A stretch of 15,587 bases of DNA from CAJQQY01 sp964352225 (GTDB taxonomy: Bacteria > Bacteroidota > Bacteroidia > Chitinophagales > Saprospiraceae): NCBI GenBank assembly GCA_964352225.1, contig CAYGRM010000135.1:1-15587 (forward strand). Reading direction: 5' to 3'. A model generated the notes under the pieces. It worked only from the letters and a program-made list of their open reading frames with translations. It did not search any database and was not told where the DNA came from. Positions within the stretch are counted from its first letter, which is position 1. The number at the start of each line of letters is the position of its first letter. Of the stretch, positions 7,789-14,208 are shown in pieces. Made by a program: the position numbers and the translations under genes.

Positions 7789-8927
7789 TGTATTGTTTTT
7801 CTAAAAAATAAAATAGGTGTGAATGCGATGTAATACAAAATGTACATGAAATCCAAAATTGGAATCCATTGAAGTAGTCTTTTTTCTTGAAACCTTTTGA
7901 GAATTTGTGCGTAATAAAACAGTAGTACTACTGAACGTATAACAAAAAGTGTACCTAAAAACATTACATTAAAATTTAATATGAATAATGTAATCCCTGT
8001 CACATAAAAAAAGAAGTGACTCACCGATAAAAGTCCCAACAATAATTTATGTTTTAATTGATAACTGGTAGCTGTGGAAAGGTGTCTAGTCTTTTGGCGA
8101 TAGTAATCTCGCCAAGTAGTTTTAGGTTCGGAATAAACGAATGACTCTTTTTCTAACAATATACTTACATTATCTCCTGTCGCGACTTCATTAATAAATA
8201 AGTCATCATCTCCCGAAGCAATATGCTGGTGTTTTTCGAATCCACTTGAATTGGTAAACAACTCCTTACGATATGCAAGATTGCGTCCAACGCCCATGTA
8301 TGGGAGCTTTGCAAGCGCAAATGAAAAATATTGAATCGCTGTATAAACTGTTTCGAAGCGAATAAAACGATTCAATAAAGTGGGATATCTTGTATATGGA
8401 CCATAGCCCAAAACAATTTTTGTAGTATCAGAAATTCTACTTTGCATGCAAAACAACCACTCTGAACTGCTTGGACAACAATCTGCATCCGTTAGTAAAA
8501 GTGTTGTGTACTTTGATGATTCAATCCCGATTTTTAGTGGAAACTTTTTTCCGACCATACCAAGTGGTTTGGCATCGAGATTAATTATCTGCAAGTTAGA
8601 ATATATTTTTTTATATTTTATTAAAACATCATATGTAGTATCATTTGAATTATCGTTCACCACTACTACTTCGAAGGAACGGTAGTTTTGATTTAGAATA
8701 CGGGGAAGGTTTTTTTCTAAATTTTGGGCTTCGTTACGAGCACAAATGATAATGGAGACTGGTTTTTCATTTCTTTGATCAGACTTGGGAGAAGATTTAT
8801 AGTTAGCTAACTTTGAAAAAAGAAAACACCAATAGATTAATTGAACTAAAAAGGAGCAGAAAAATAATACTAATGTAAAAATAACGAACGGAGAGAAATC
8901 AGAAATTTGGAATAAATTGAAATGCAT
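7779..8927 (-). CDS. Membrane-bound family 2 glycosyltransferase
   Basis: This is predicted to transfer a sugar from an activated donor to a lipid or envelope acceptor at the cytoplasmic membrane. Its 382 residues begin with a membrane segment (about 13-37), followed by a GT-A catalytic domain (about 56-285) and C-terminal membrane helices (about 296-340 and 353-376). Catalytic features visible are VSIIICARNEAQNL at the nucleotide-binding start, an acidic pair in VVNDNSND, the DxD-type TDAD (146-149), the likely base region SGDDDLF (238-244) and a QKTRH motif (278-282) where processive and related enzymes carry Q/RxxRW. The gene is 17 bp after the acyltransferase stop and overlaps the sigma-factor start by 10 bp, so it belongs to the lpxK operon. 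Donor and product cannot be predicted; glycolipid or polysaccharide synthesis is plausible. Confidence 0.9.
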   Translation of the reverse strand: MHFNLFQISDFSPFVIFTLVLFFCSFLVQLIYWCFLFSKLANYKSSPKSDQRNEKPVSIIICARNEAQNLEKNLPRILNQNYRSFEVVVVNDNSNDTTYDVLIKYKKIYSNLQIINLDAKPLGMVGKKFPLKIGIESSKYTTLLLTDADCCPSSSEWLFCMQSRISDTTKIVLGYGPYTRYPTLLNRFIRFETVYTAIQYFSFALAKLPYMGVGRNLAYRKELFTNSSGFEKHQHIASGDDDLFINEVATGDNVSILLEKESFVYSEPKTTWRDYYRQKTRHLSTATSYQLKHKLLLGLLSVSHFFFYVTGITLFILNFNVMFLGTLFVIRSVVLLFYYAQILKRFQEKRLLQWIPILDFMYILYYIAFTPILFFRKTIQWK

Positions 8928-8944
8928 TGAATGTCATTTTACTC

Positions 8945-10270
8945 TTACTTTAATAAGGAATCAATTATTGCAACAATACTCTTACGTAACTCAAAAGCTG
9001 ACTCTTTTTCCTTTTTCGAAATTCGAAATAACCGCCAACCACCTAAAGTATCTTTTGCAAAATCTTTATACCACCAAGCAAAAATTCCAGTCAAAACTAG
9101 ACTAGCGAGATACGCCCAAGTCATCCAACTTTCAGTAAAAAACTTCTTAAAAATCCAAATTTGTAATCCGTAAAAAATTAAGTAAGTAAAAATTCCAGAT
9201 AAAATTTTCACCGTCGAAGTGTAGGCTGGATGCAATTTTAATTTTTTATAAATTAGAGATGGAGTATAATTAGCTAAGAAATTATTTAACCAACCATACA
9301 TAAAAATCAAAAAACCTAGTATTAAAAAAATACTTCGTAGCACCCAATTGACCTTTGCACCTGACTTTTGCGTTTTTATAACAATGTTATCACGGATTTT
9401 ATTTTTTTGTAAAAAAGAAAAATACGTCTCCACTTCTGATTCAAAATCCTTGGCTTCTGCAGGTTTTCCCTCTTGCATTTCTTGCCAGCTGTCAATCATC
9501 TTTTTTGTCCGATCAAAAACTAAATCGAGTGAAAGTGGATTTTCAGTTTGCACTACTTCCTCCAATTTTCTCATTAAAGCATCTTCCTCATCGTTCCGTG
9601 TATGTATTGTTATAGCTTGCGCTTTTTGTTGCATAGCTGTAGTTAGATCCGTCACCGCTTGAATTTTATCTTTGCGATAAACTTCCTCAAAGTCAGCTAC
9701 CTTAATGGGATTTCCTACATTGATAAAGATAGGTGTTCGAAAATTTCTTTGATCTTGGTAATTCAGCCCTACAATTAATATTTCCAAACCCAATTTAAAA
9801 TCATGCTTATTTTCCGTACTCAAAGCGATTCGCGCAGAACCTGTTTTGAATCGTCGAATCCTTCGAGGAATATCACTTCCACCTTCAGCAGCAATATATA
9901 AGCAACCTCCTTTAGTCAAAAAATCTTCTGCAAATCTAAAAGCATCTTCATTGTTTAACTTTACTCCATCCTTAGCTACATCTTGTCTTCGTTCTACTTT
10001 GATTCCATAAGTACTCCCAAGAAATGGTCCTAAAATAGGAATGTCAAATAATCCAGCATTCGCTAAAAAATGAACATACCGATTAACAGGAATTGCTGTT
10101 ACGAGAGGATCAAATAGTGTATTTGGATGGTTAGAAACAAGAATAGTTGGATGATTAACATGAAGTGCCTTTTTATTTCTAGTCAGAAATTTAGAATAAA
10201 AAATTCGACTCGTCACTACTGCTAACGACCACACAAATGCATAACTTAAAAATCTATATAGACTCCTCAA
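8945..10270 (-). CDS. PlsC-like phospholipid/glycerol acyltransferase with C-terminal membrane domain
   Basis: This is an acyltransferase of the glycerol-phosphate acyltransferase superfamily, expected to transfer a fatty acyl group to a glycerolipid or related acceptor at the inner membrane. It has 441 residues, longer than a typical 240-residue PlsC. An N-terminal hydrophobic helix (about 8-25) precedes the acyltransferase domain (about 40-200). Catalytic motif I reads NHPNTLFD, with H48 and D54 separated by five residues rather than four. Motif III corresponds to EGGSD (129-133) followed by FKTGSARIAL (141-150). A helical stretch follows, then three membrane segments (about 309-330, 354-373, 383-400). 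The only plausible start is TTG at 10270: an in-frame stop lies 15 bp upstream and the first internal ATG falls after the catalytic motifs. It lies 36 bp after lpxK and 17 bp before the glycosyltransferase. The exact acyl acceptor is uncertain. Confidence 0.85.
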   Translation of the reverse strand: MRSLYRFLSYAFVWSLAVVTSRIFYSKFLTRNKKALHVNHPTILVSNHPNTLFDPLVTAIPVNRYVHFLANAGLFDIPILGPFLGSTYGIKVERRQDVAKDGVKLNNEDAFRFAEDFLTKGGCLYIAAEGGSDIPRRIRRFKTGSARIALSTENKHDFKLGLEILIVGLNYQDQRNFRTPIFINVGNPIKVADFEEVYRKDKIQAVTDLTTAMQQKAQAITIHTRNDEEDALMRKLEEVVQTENPLSLDLVFDRTKKMIDSWQEMQEGKPAEAKDFESEVETYFSFLQKNKIRDNIVIKTQKSGAKVNWVLRSIFLILGFLIFMYGWLNNFLANYTPSLIYKKLKLHPAYTSTVKILSGIFTYLIFYGLQIWIFKKFFTESWMTWAYLASLVLTGIFAWWYKDFAKDTLGGWRLFRISKKEKESAFELRKSIVAIIDSLLK

Positions 10271-10306
10271 ACTTTCACATTTTTAATATTCCTTAAATAA
10301 ATTTAT

Positions 10307-11374
10307 TTAAGATGTAAAATTTAATAAAAACTGCTTGATGTCCTCATCAAACTTCTCTCCTTCTTCAAAATGAAATTTAACTTGAACAGGCAATGCAAAA
10401 ATCGGTAATTTATTCTCCTGTAAAAATGGGTGATGCAATTGCAAGCGCATCGCATCTTTTTCAGTCGTCAAAATCACTTTCTTTTTAGACTCCATTTGAT
10501 CAAAAGTCGTTTTCAAAAATGAAACGTCAAACTTACTAAAATATCTGTGGTCTTCATATTCTAATGTCTTTACGGAGTTAACTTGTGATTCCAGATAATC
10601 CACCAAATAATCTGTTCGAGCAATTGCACATATTAATAGTACATCAACATCTGGTTCCAATCGAGCTCGATATTTATTATTTAAAATATAATATGGCTCG
10701 TAATATTTATAGTAGGAAAAGAAGATTTTTTGATGAGAGAAAGGTTTTATTTTTTTGATAAAATACTCCTTCTCCTCTTCCGAAATGGTTGGCGGACACT
10801 TTGAGACAATCAAAATATTGGCTCGTTTATAAGCTGATCGCCATTCTCTCAATCGCCCTGAAGGCAATAAATAATCATCTGTAAATGGAAAGTTATATTC
10901 GGTCAATAAAATATTTAATCCCGGATCAATCGCTCGATGTTGAAATGCATCATCCAATAAAATGACTTGTGTATCAGGACTTTCAGATAAAATTTTAGGA
11001 ACTGCGAAAGTTCGGTTTTCTGCAACTGCCACGTGAACATCTGGAAACTTTCGCTTGAACTGTAACGGTTCATCGCCTACTGATTCGGCGTTGTTTTGAA
11101 CTTCTACTTTTAGATAGCCTTTAGTTTTACGTTTATATCCTCGACTGAGCGTTGCAACATTTAAGTAGGGTCTTAGCAGCTGAATGAGGTATTCGATATG
11201 TGGTGTTTTCCCTGCACCTCCTACAGAAAGGTTTCCTACAGAAATTATGGGAAGATCAAAAGTAATGCCTTTGAGTAATCCTTTTTTATAAAAAAAATCA
11301 ATTATACTCACGCCTATTCCATAGAGAAGAGAAAGTGGGGACAATAATATTTTTATGAGCTTATTTCGAAACAT
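10307..11374 (-). CDS. lpxK: Tetraacyldisaccharide 4'-kinase (lipid A synthesis)
   Basis: LpxK phosphorylates the 4' position of the tetraacyl-disaccharide-1-phosphate intermediate to give lipid IVA. It acts at the cytoplasmic face of the inner membrane. The 355 residues match the family's usual size. The N-terminal hydrophobic helix (about 7-28) anchors the protein. The Walker A region GNLSVGGAGKTP (47-58) is diagnostic. Other family landmarks are SRGYKRKTKG (77-86), GDEP (100-103), the acidic pair in LLDDAFQHR (139-147), the EDHRYF motif (274-279) and LTTEKDAMRL (302-311). The ATG at 11374 gives the standard family N-terminus. It is the first gene of a four-gene operon and is divergent from the nucleotidyltransferase gene across a 171-bp gap that contains a good promoter candidate. 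Its presence implies an LPS- or lipid A-bearing Gram-negative outer membrane. Confidence 0.96.
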   Translation of the reverse strand: MFRNKLIKILLSPLSLLYGIGVSIIDFFYKKGLLKGITFDLPIISVGNLSVGGAGKTPHIEYLIQLLRPYLNVATLSRGYKRKTKGYLKVEVQNNAESVGDEPLQFKRKFPDVHVAVAENRTFAVPKILSESPDTQVILLDDAFQHRAIDPGLNILLTEYNFPFTDDYLLPSGRLREWRSAYKRANILIVSKCPPTISEEEKEYFIKKIKPFSHQKIFFSYYKYYEPYYILNNKYRARLEPDVDVLLICAIARTDYLVDYLESQVNSVKTLEYEDHRYFSKFDVSFLKTTFDQMESKKKVILTTEKDAMRLQLHHPFLQENKLPIFALPVQVKFHFEEGEKFDEDIKQFLLNFTS

Positions 11375-11409
11375 TAGAAATAATTCTGATTGACTAATTT
11401 TGAATTTTT

Positions 11410-11435
11410 AATGAGTTGAAAAATTTAAACTCATT
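11410..11435. repeat. Small inverted repeat in the lpxK leader
   Basis: AATGAGTT at 11410-11417 and its complement at 11428-11435 enclose a 10-nt AT-rich loop. It lies between the candidate promoter and the lpxK start. The 8-bp AT-rich stem is weak, so it may be an operator or chance. Confidence 0.3.
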
Positions 11436-11464
11436 GACTCTTTTTCTCTCAAAATGGAAAAGAA

Positions 11465-11499
11465 CAAAAGTAATTGAATTTCTTTTTTATTTTTACAAA
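11465..11499 (-). promoter_or_regulatory. Candidate promoter of the lpxK operon
   Basis: On the minus strand, TTTG (complement of 11496-11499) is followed after 23 nt by TACTTTTG (complement of 11465-11472). This matches the Bacteroidota promoter form TTG-N17-23-TAnnTTTG at the long end of the spacing range. The predicted leader is about 80-85 nt. Confidence 0.55.
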
Positions 11500-11545
11500 A
11501 AAACCAATTTACATTTTCCTTTCTTTATCCTAATAATTGAACACT

Positions 11546-12280
11546 ATGAAAGCACTAATCTTTGCAGCTGGCCTTGGTACTCGACTTCGACCGTTGACTG
11601 ATGATCGTCCGAAGGCATTGGTTGAAATCAATGGAATAACTTTGTTAGAGATTGTGGTTCGTCGTTTGAAAAAAGCAGGCGTGACTGACATCATTGTAAA
11701 TGTGCATCATCATGCACAAATGATTATTAATTTTTTACAAAGTAAAAACAACTTTGATATTAATATTGTGATTTCTGATGAACGGGATGAGTTGCTCGAC
11801 ACAGGTGGTGGCTTGCTAAAAGTGGCTGATTTTTTCTCAGATAGAAAACCATTTTTTGTACATAATGTGGATATTCTTTCAAATATTGATTTGAAGAAAA
11901 TGTATGAAACACATATCCAATCTAAAGCTGTTGCAACTCTTTCTACTCGACATCGAGCAACTTCACGTTACCTCCTTTTTAATAAAAAAGATGAGTTGTA
12001 TGGTTGGATGAATATTCGCTCAGGGAAAATGATTTTGTGCAAAAAGAAAAAGGGGACATTGAACTTGCGAGCATTTAGTGGGATTCATGTGATTAGCCCT
12101 GATTTGTTTGATGCGATGCCTGAGGGTAAAAAGAGGTTTTCGATTATTGATGTGTATTTGGCAGCGGCGGCTTATCAGAAAATTGTGGGGTATCCGCATG
12201 AGGATGACCTTTGGATGGATGTGGGGAAAATTGAGAATATTGAGGGGGCGAAGGGGTTGTTGGAGAAAATTGGATTTTGA
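11546..12280 (+). CDS. NDP-sugar pyrophosphorylase-like nucleotidyltransferase
   Basis: This transfers a nucleotidyl group from NTP to a sugar 1-phosphate, producing an activated sugar. Its 244 residues form one Rossmann-like nucleotidyltransferase domain. The signature GLGTRLRPLTDDRPKAL spans residues 9-25, the metal-binding Asp is in HNVDI (D109), and DLWMDVGK near the C-terminus supplies the second acidic metal ligand typical of the family. I start at ATG 11546, which gives the canonical MKALIFAAG; a TTG three codons earlier is unnecessary. The length and lack of a C-terminal hexapeptide domain resemble MurU or mannose-1-phosphate uridylyl/guanylyltransferases. No AmgK-type sugar kinase is next to it, so the substrate is open. 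It is divergent from lpxK and convergent with the downstream genes. Its TGA stop is also the outer edge of a 55-bp inverted-repeat arm. Codon use shifts to G-ending codons over the last 40 or so codons. Confidence 0.88.
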   Translation: MKALIFAAGLGTRLRPLTDDRPKALVEINGITLLEIVVRRLKKAGVTDIIVNVHHHAQMIINFLQSKNNFDINIVISDERDELLDTGGGLLKVADFFSDRKPFFVHNVDILSNIDLKKMYETHIQSKAVATLSTRHRATSRYLLFNKKDELYGWMNIRSGKMILCKKKKGTLNLRAFSGIHVISPDLFDAMPEGKKRFSIIDVYLAAAAYQKIVGYPHEDDLWMDVGKIENIEGAKGLLEKIGF

Positions 12281-12332
12281 TTTTTTTTGCCACAGACTTG
12301 GACTGACTTTTTTTTATGACTTTTCACAGACT
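12278..12332 (+). repeat. Left inverted-repeat arm of the GxxExxY cassette
   Basis: These 55 bp are the inverse complement of 12754-12807 except for one base in a T run (8 Ts here, 7 in the other arm). The outer three bases are the nucleotidyltransferase stop codon, followed by eight Ts. CACAGACT occurs twice in the arm (12291-12298, 12325-12332), as does TGACTTTT (12304-12311, 12317-12324). The stop codon of the enclosed gene (12324-12326) also falls inside this arm. Confidence 0.97.
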
Positions 12333-12737
12333 ATTATTTTTCAGGTGTGGTTTGCGATCATTTGTAAATATTTTCCTTTTGAATTGCAATTTTTCTCCAA
12401 AATTAATCAGAAGGCCAACTTCTATTTTTGTTGCTCTTAAATAATTGATTAATTGGGCTTCATGAATAGAATGTAAGTTTTCAATGGCTTTTAATTCAAG
12501 GATCACCAAATTGTCTACAATTAGATCTGCCCGAAAATCACCGACTTGGTCGCCTCTAAAAAAAACAGGAATAGCAAATTGTCTACTTACTTTATGCCCT
12601 TGTTCCACAAGTATTTTTTCCAAAGCCTTTTCATAAACACTTTCCAAAAATCCAAATCCCAACTCATCAAAAACATCATACACAGCTCGAATTATTTTCT
12701 TTGTCAAATCTGAATGAAGGTAATTACCATTGTTCAT
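12324..12737 (-). CDS. GxxExxY protein (PD-(D/E)XK nuclease-like)
   Basis: This small protein belongs to the GxxExxY family, which occurs widely in Bacteroidota and related phyla and is placed in the PD-(D/E)XK nuclease superfamily. No established cellular role is known to me. The 137 residues match the family length. The naming motif is G29-FLE32-SVY35 within helix one. Putative catalytic residues are E32, D71 in FRADLIV, and E81-x-K83 in VILELKA. A conserved EAQLINYL helix (93-100) follows. All appear intact, so the enzyme is probably active or recently so. The ATG at 12737 lies 16 bp inside the right repeat arm. The stop, and the codons for the last two residues (S, L), lie in the left arm. 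The gene is minus strand, convergent with the nucleotidyltransferase and co-oriented with DUF2851 upstream. Confidence 0.9.
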   Translation of the reverse strand: MNNGNYLHSDLTKKIIRAVYDVFDELGFGFLESVYEKALEKILVEQGHKVSRQFAIPVFFRGDQVGDFRADLIVDNLVILELKAIENLHSIHEAQLINYLRATKIEVGLLINFGEKLQFKRKIFTNDRKPHLKNNSL

Positions 12738-12753
12738 AATTGAACTATTTTAA

Positions 12754-12807
12754 AGTCTGTGAAAAGTCATAAAAAAAGTCAGTCCAAGTCTGTGGCAAAA
12801 AAAATCA
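12754..12807 (-). repeat. Right inverted-repeat arm of the GxxExxY cassette
   Basis: These 54 bp are the inverse complement of 12278-12332 with a single-base length difference in the T/A run. The outer three bases (12805-12807) are the TGA stop codon of the DUF2851 gene, followed on that strand by eight Ts. The arm ends 16 bp before the GxxExxY ATG, so it also supplies that gene's upstream region. No TAnnTTTG box is visible in it. Confidence 0.97.
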
Positions 12808-14076
12808 CCCCTTCAATATCCCACACCCAATCGAGCACTCCAAGCACCTCTTCTTCCCACAATACTCATTCTTCAACTGCAACAAAGCCTGCGTCTCATA
12901 TGCCGATTTCGGAATCATTCCCAGCTCTTCCCATTTGGTAATAATATTATTCTTCTCCGCAGGAACTTCTTCCAATAGTTGAAAAGCTCGATCCTTGTAT
13001 TCCTCCTCCCCTTTCCATTTTCCGTATAAAAAAAGAAAAGGCGTAATCGTATTGATAATAAAAAGATGGATCGCACTTTTGCCCAAAGACTTATTTCGTT
13101 TAACAGATTCCTTGTCAAAAACATAATGAGTTTGCCAATAATTCGAAAGTTTAAGTTCAAACATATTTTCGATCTCCCTAATATTTTTAGCAACCAACAT
13201 TTTGCTAAACAAGTGAGTCGATTGGAAAATGAGTTGGGCAAACTGAGCAATCCGAATCGTAGGAAAGTTAGCAGGACGCATTCTCAAAAATCGCCAATTT
13301 GTTTTTTCCATTGGGGTGAGTTGGTACTTTTTCTGCAAGAATTCGTACTCCTTTTTGAGTCGATTTGGGTATTCATCTTCAAAGTCACCTTCGAGTAAAC
13401 CAGACTGCCCAAACAACAATGCTTCGATTTGAAAAAGATCATTTTTATGCTTTCCTAAAATAGTCAATGGTAAAGTTCTCGCAAGCCTTTCGAATGGTTC
13501 GGCATTTACTTTTACACCAAAGTTCTTAGCTAGAATTTGATAAAAGGTAGCTTCCCAATTATTGGTATTATCTTGAAGTCGATTTTCTATAACAATAGTT
13601 TTACATTCAAGCCTTTCCACTAAAAGTCGATCTAACCAGAGTACCTTTGTCATTCTGCCAACTTCATAAAAGTGATGTTGACAAGGAATCCAATATTCAT
13701 TGTGAAGAAATTTTTGATAAACTTTCGAGAGCTTAGATGAGATGCGTTTTTTTAATTCTAGACAAGGAATTAGAGAACCATTTTGACGACTTATTTTTTC
13801 ATCCTCGTCAAGGACAACATGCAAAATCACATTATCATAAGCTGGATCAGATTGATGTTTATGCTTCGTCCAATCAGATGCATTAAGATGCATTTCTACA
13901 TTTCCAGCCCAAAGTGTTTTTCCGATTTCTATACGTGCATTGGTGAAGTCTGGGCCAGAATGATGATTATGTTCACCAATCATTTGAATTCGGATGGGTT
14001 GCCCCTCGGTGGTTTGAAGTTCGGTAGAATCAAACCTTTGCAACCTCCAGACGTAGTGGAGAAGGTCTTCTTTCAT
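12805..14076 (-). CDS. DUF2851 family protein
   Basis: This is a conserved Bacteroidota-associated protein of unknown function (DUF2851). The 423-residue product starts at ATG 14076 with MKEDLLHYVWRLQRFD, a typical family start; an upstream in-frame TTG (14100) would add eight unremarkable residues. The N-terminal part contains the family signature GPDFTNARIEIG, then WAGNVEMHL, SDWTKHKHQSDPAYDNVILHVV. This alternation of acidic residues and His in beta strands suggests a metal-dependent fold, but no catalytic activity is established. The middle is mainly helical. The C-terminus carries four closely spaced cysteines (C-x4-C-x2-C-x3-C in YCGKKRCLECSIGC), suggesting metal or Fe-S binding. No signal peptide or membrane segment is visible, so it is probably cytoplasmic. 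Its stop codon is shared with the right repeat arm of the GxxExxY cassette. A promoter candidate lies at 14122-14149. Confidence 0.9.
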   Translation of the reverse strand: MKEDLLHYVWRLQRFDSTELQTTEGQPIRIQMIGEHNHHSGPDFTNARIEIGKTLWAGNVEMHLNASDWTKHKHQSDPAYDNVILHVVLDEDEKISRQNGSLIPCLELKKRISSKLSKVYQKFLHNEYWIPCQHHFYEVGRMTKVLWLDRLLVERLECKTIVIENRLQDNTNNWEATFYQILAKNFGVKVNAEPFERLARTLPLTILGKHKNDLFQIEALLFGQSGLLEGDFEDEYPNRLKKEYEFLQKKYQLTPMEKTNWRFLRMRPANFPTIRIAQFAQLIFQSTHLFSKMLVAKNIREIENMFELKLSNYWQTHYVFDKESVKRNKSLGKSAIHLFIINTITPFLFLYGKWKGEEEYKDRAFQLLEEVPAEKNNIITKWEELGMIPKSAYETQALLQLKNEYCGKKRCLECSIGCGILKG

Positions 14077-14121
14077 AGTATGTAAGTTGTTTGTTTTCAA
14101 CTAAACTTACATAATTTATCT

Positions 14122-14149
14122 GAAATGTAAATATATTGTTATTTGCCAA
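14122..14149 (-). promoter_or_regulatory. Candidate promoter of the DUF2851 gene
   Basis: On the minus strand, TTG (complement of 14147-14149) is followed after 17 nt by TACATTTC (complement of 14122-14129), which matches TAnnTTTG except in the last base. The predicted leader is about 40 nt. One copy of the 33-bp-spaced repeat lies in the spacer. Confidence 0.4.
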
Positions 14150-14208
14150 TTATTAGTTTAAACATATATTGTTATCGCTAAGGTTTTAGGAAAAACACAT
14201 ATTGTCAT
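14133..14208. repeat. Three repeats of ATATTGTYAT at exact 33-bp spacing
   Basis: Cores lie at 14133-14142, 14166-14175 and 14199-14208, each starting exactly 33 bp after the last. The best copy shows dyad symmetry (AACA-N5-TGTT, 14161-14173). The first copy is inside the spacer of the candidate DUF2851 promoter, and the third abuts the stop codon of the serine hydrolase. They may be regulator-binding iterons or the remains of a 33-bp tandem duplication. Confidence 0.5.

Larger units (their letters stand above)
12278..12807. mobile_element. Candidate mobile cassette: one GxxExxY gene between long inverted repeats
   Basis: This 530-bp unit consists only of two near-identical inverted arms and a single PD-(D/E)XK-like gene. 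There is no transposase, integrase or resolvase. The arms are almost unmutated relative to each other, which suggests recent acquisition or active maintenance, for example by gene conversion. The ends abut the stop codons of both convergent neighbours with no base left over. No target-site direct duplication is visible in the immediate flanks. Calling it mobile is an inference from structure; it could instead be a stably kept gene with a symmetrical bidirectional 3' structure. Confidence 0.55.

Noticed and set aside
12108..12440. Plus-strand 110-codon frame over the end of the nucleotidyltransferase and the left repeat arm
   Set aside because: It is an out-of-frame reading of a real gene that continues through the inverted repeat and the opposite strand of the GxxExxY gene. 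Its Arg/Trp-rich start is typical of a shadow frame.
12278..12807. Reading the inverted arms only as a conventional bidirectional terminator
   Set aside because: The arms are 421 bp apart with a full gene between them and do not form a local hairpin individually. A terminator role may coexist but does not explain 54-bp arm identity.
13066..13398. Opposite-strand frames inside the DUF2851 gene (13066-13398 plus, 12915-13250 minus)
   Set aside because: Both are fully contained in a gene with family-level similarity, and neither has recognisable features.
14133..14208. CRISPR-like interpretation of the 33-bp-spaced repeats
   Set aside because: Only about 10 bp are conserved, there are three copies in AT-rich DNA, and no cas genes are nearby.
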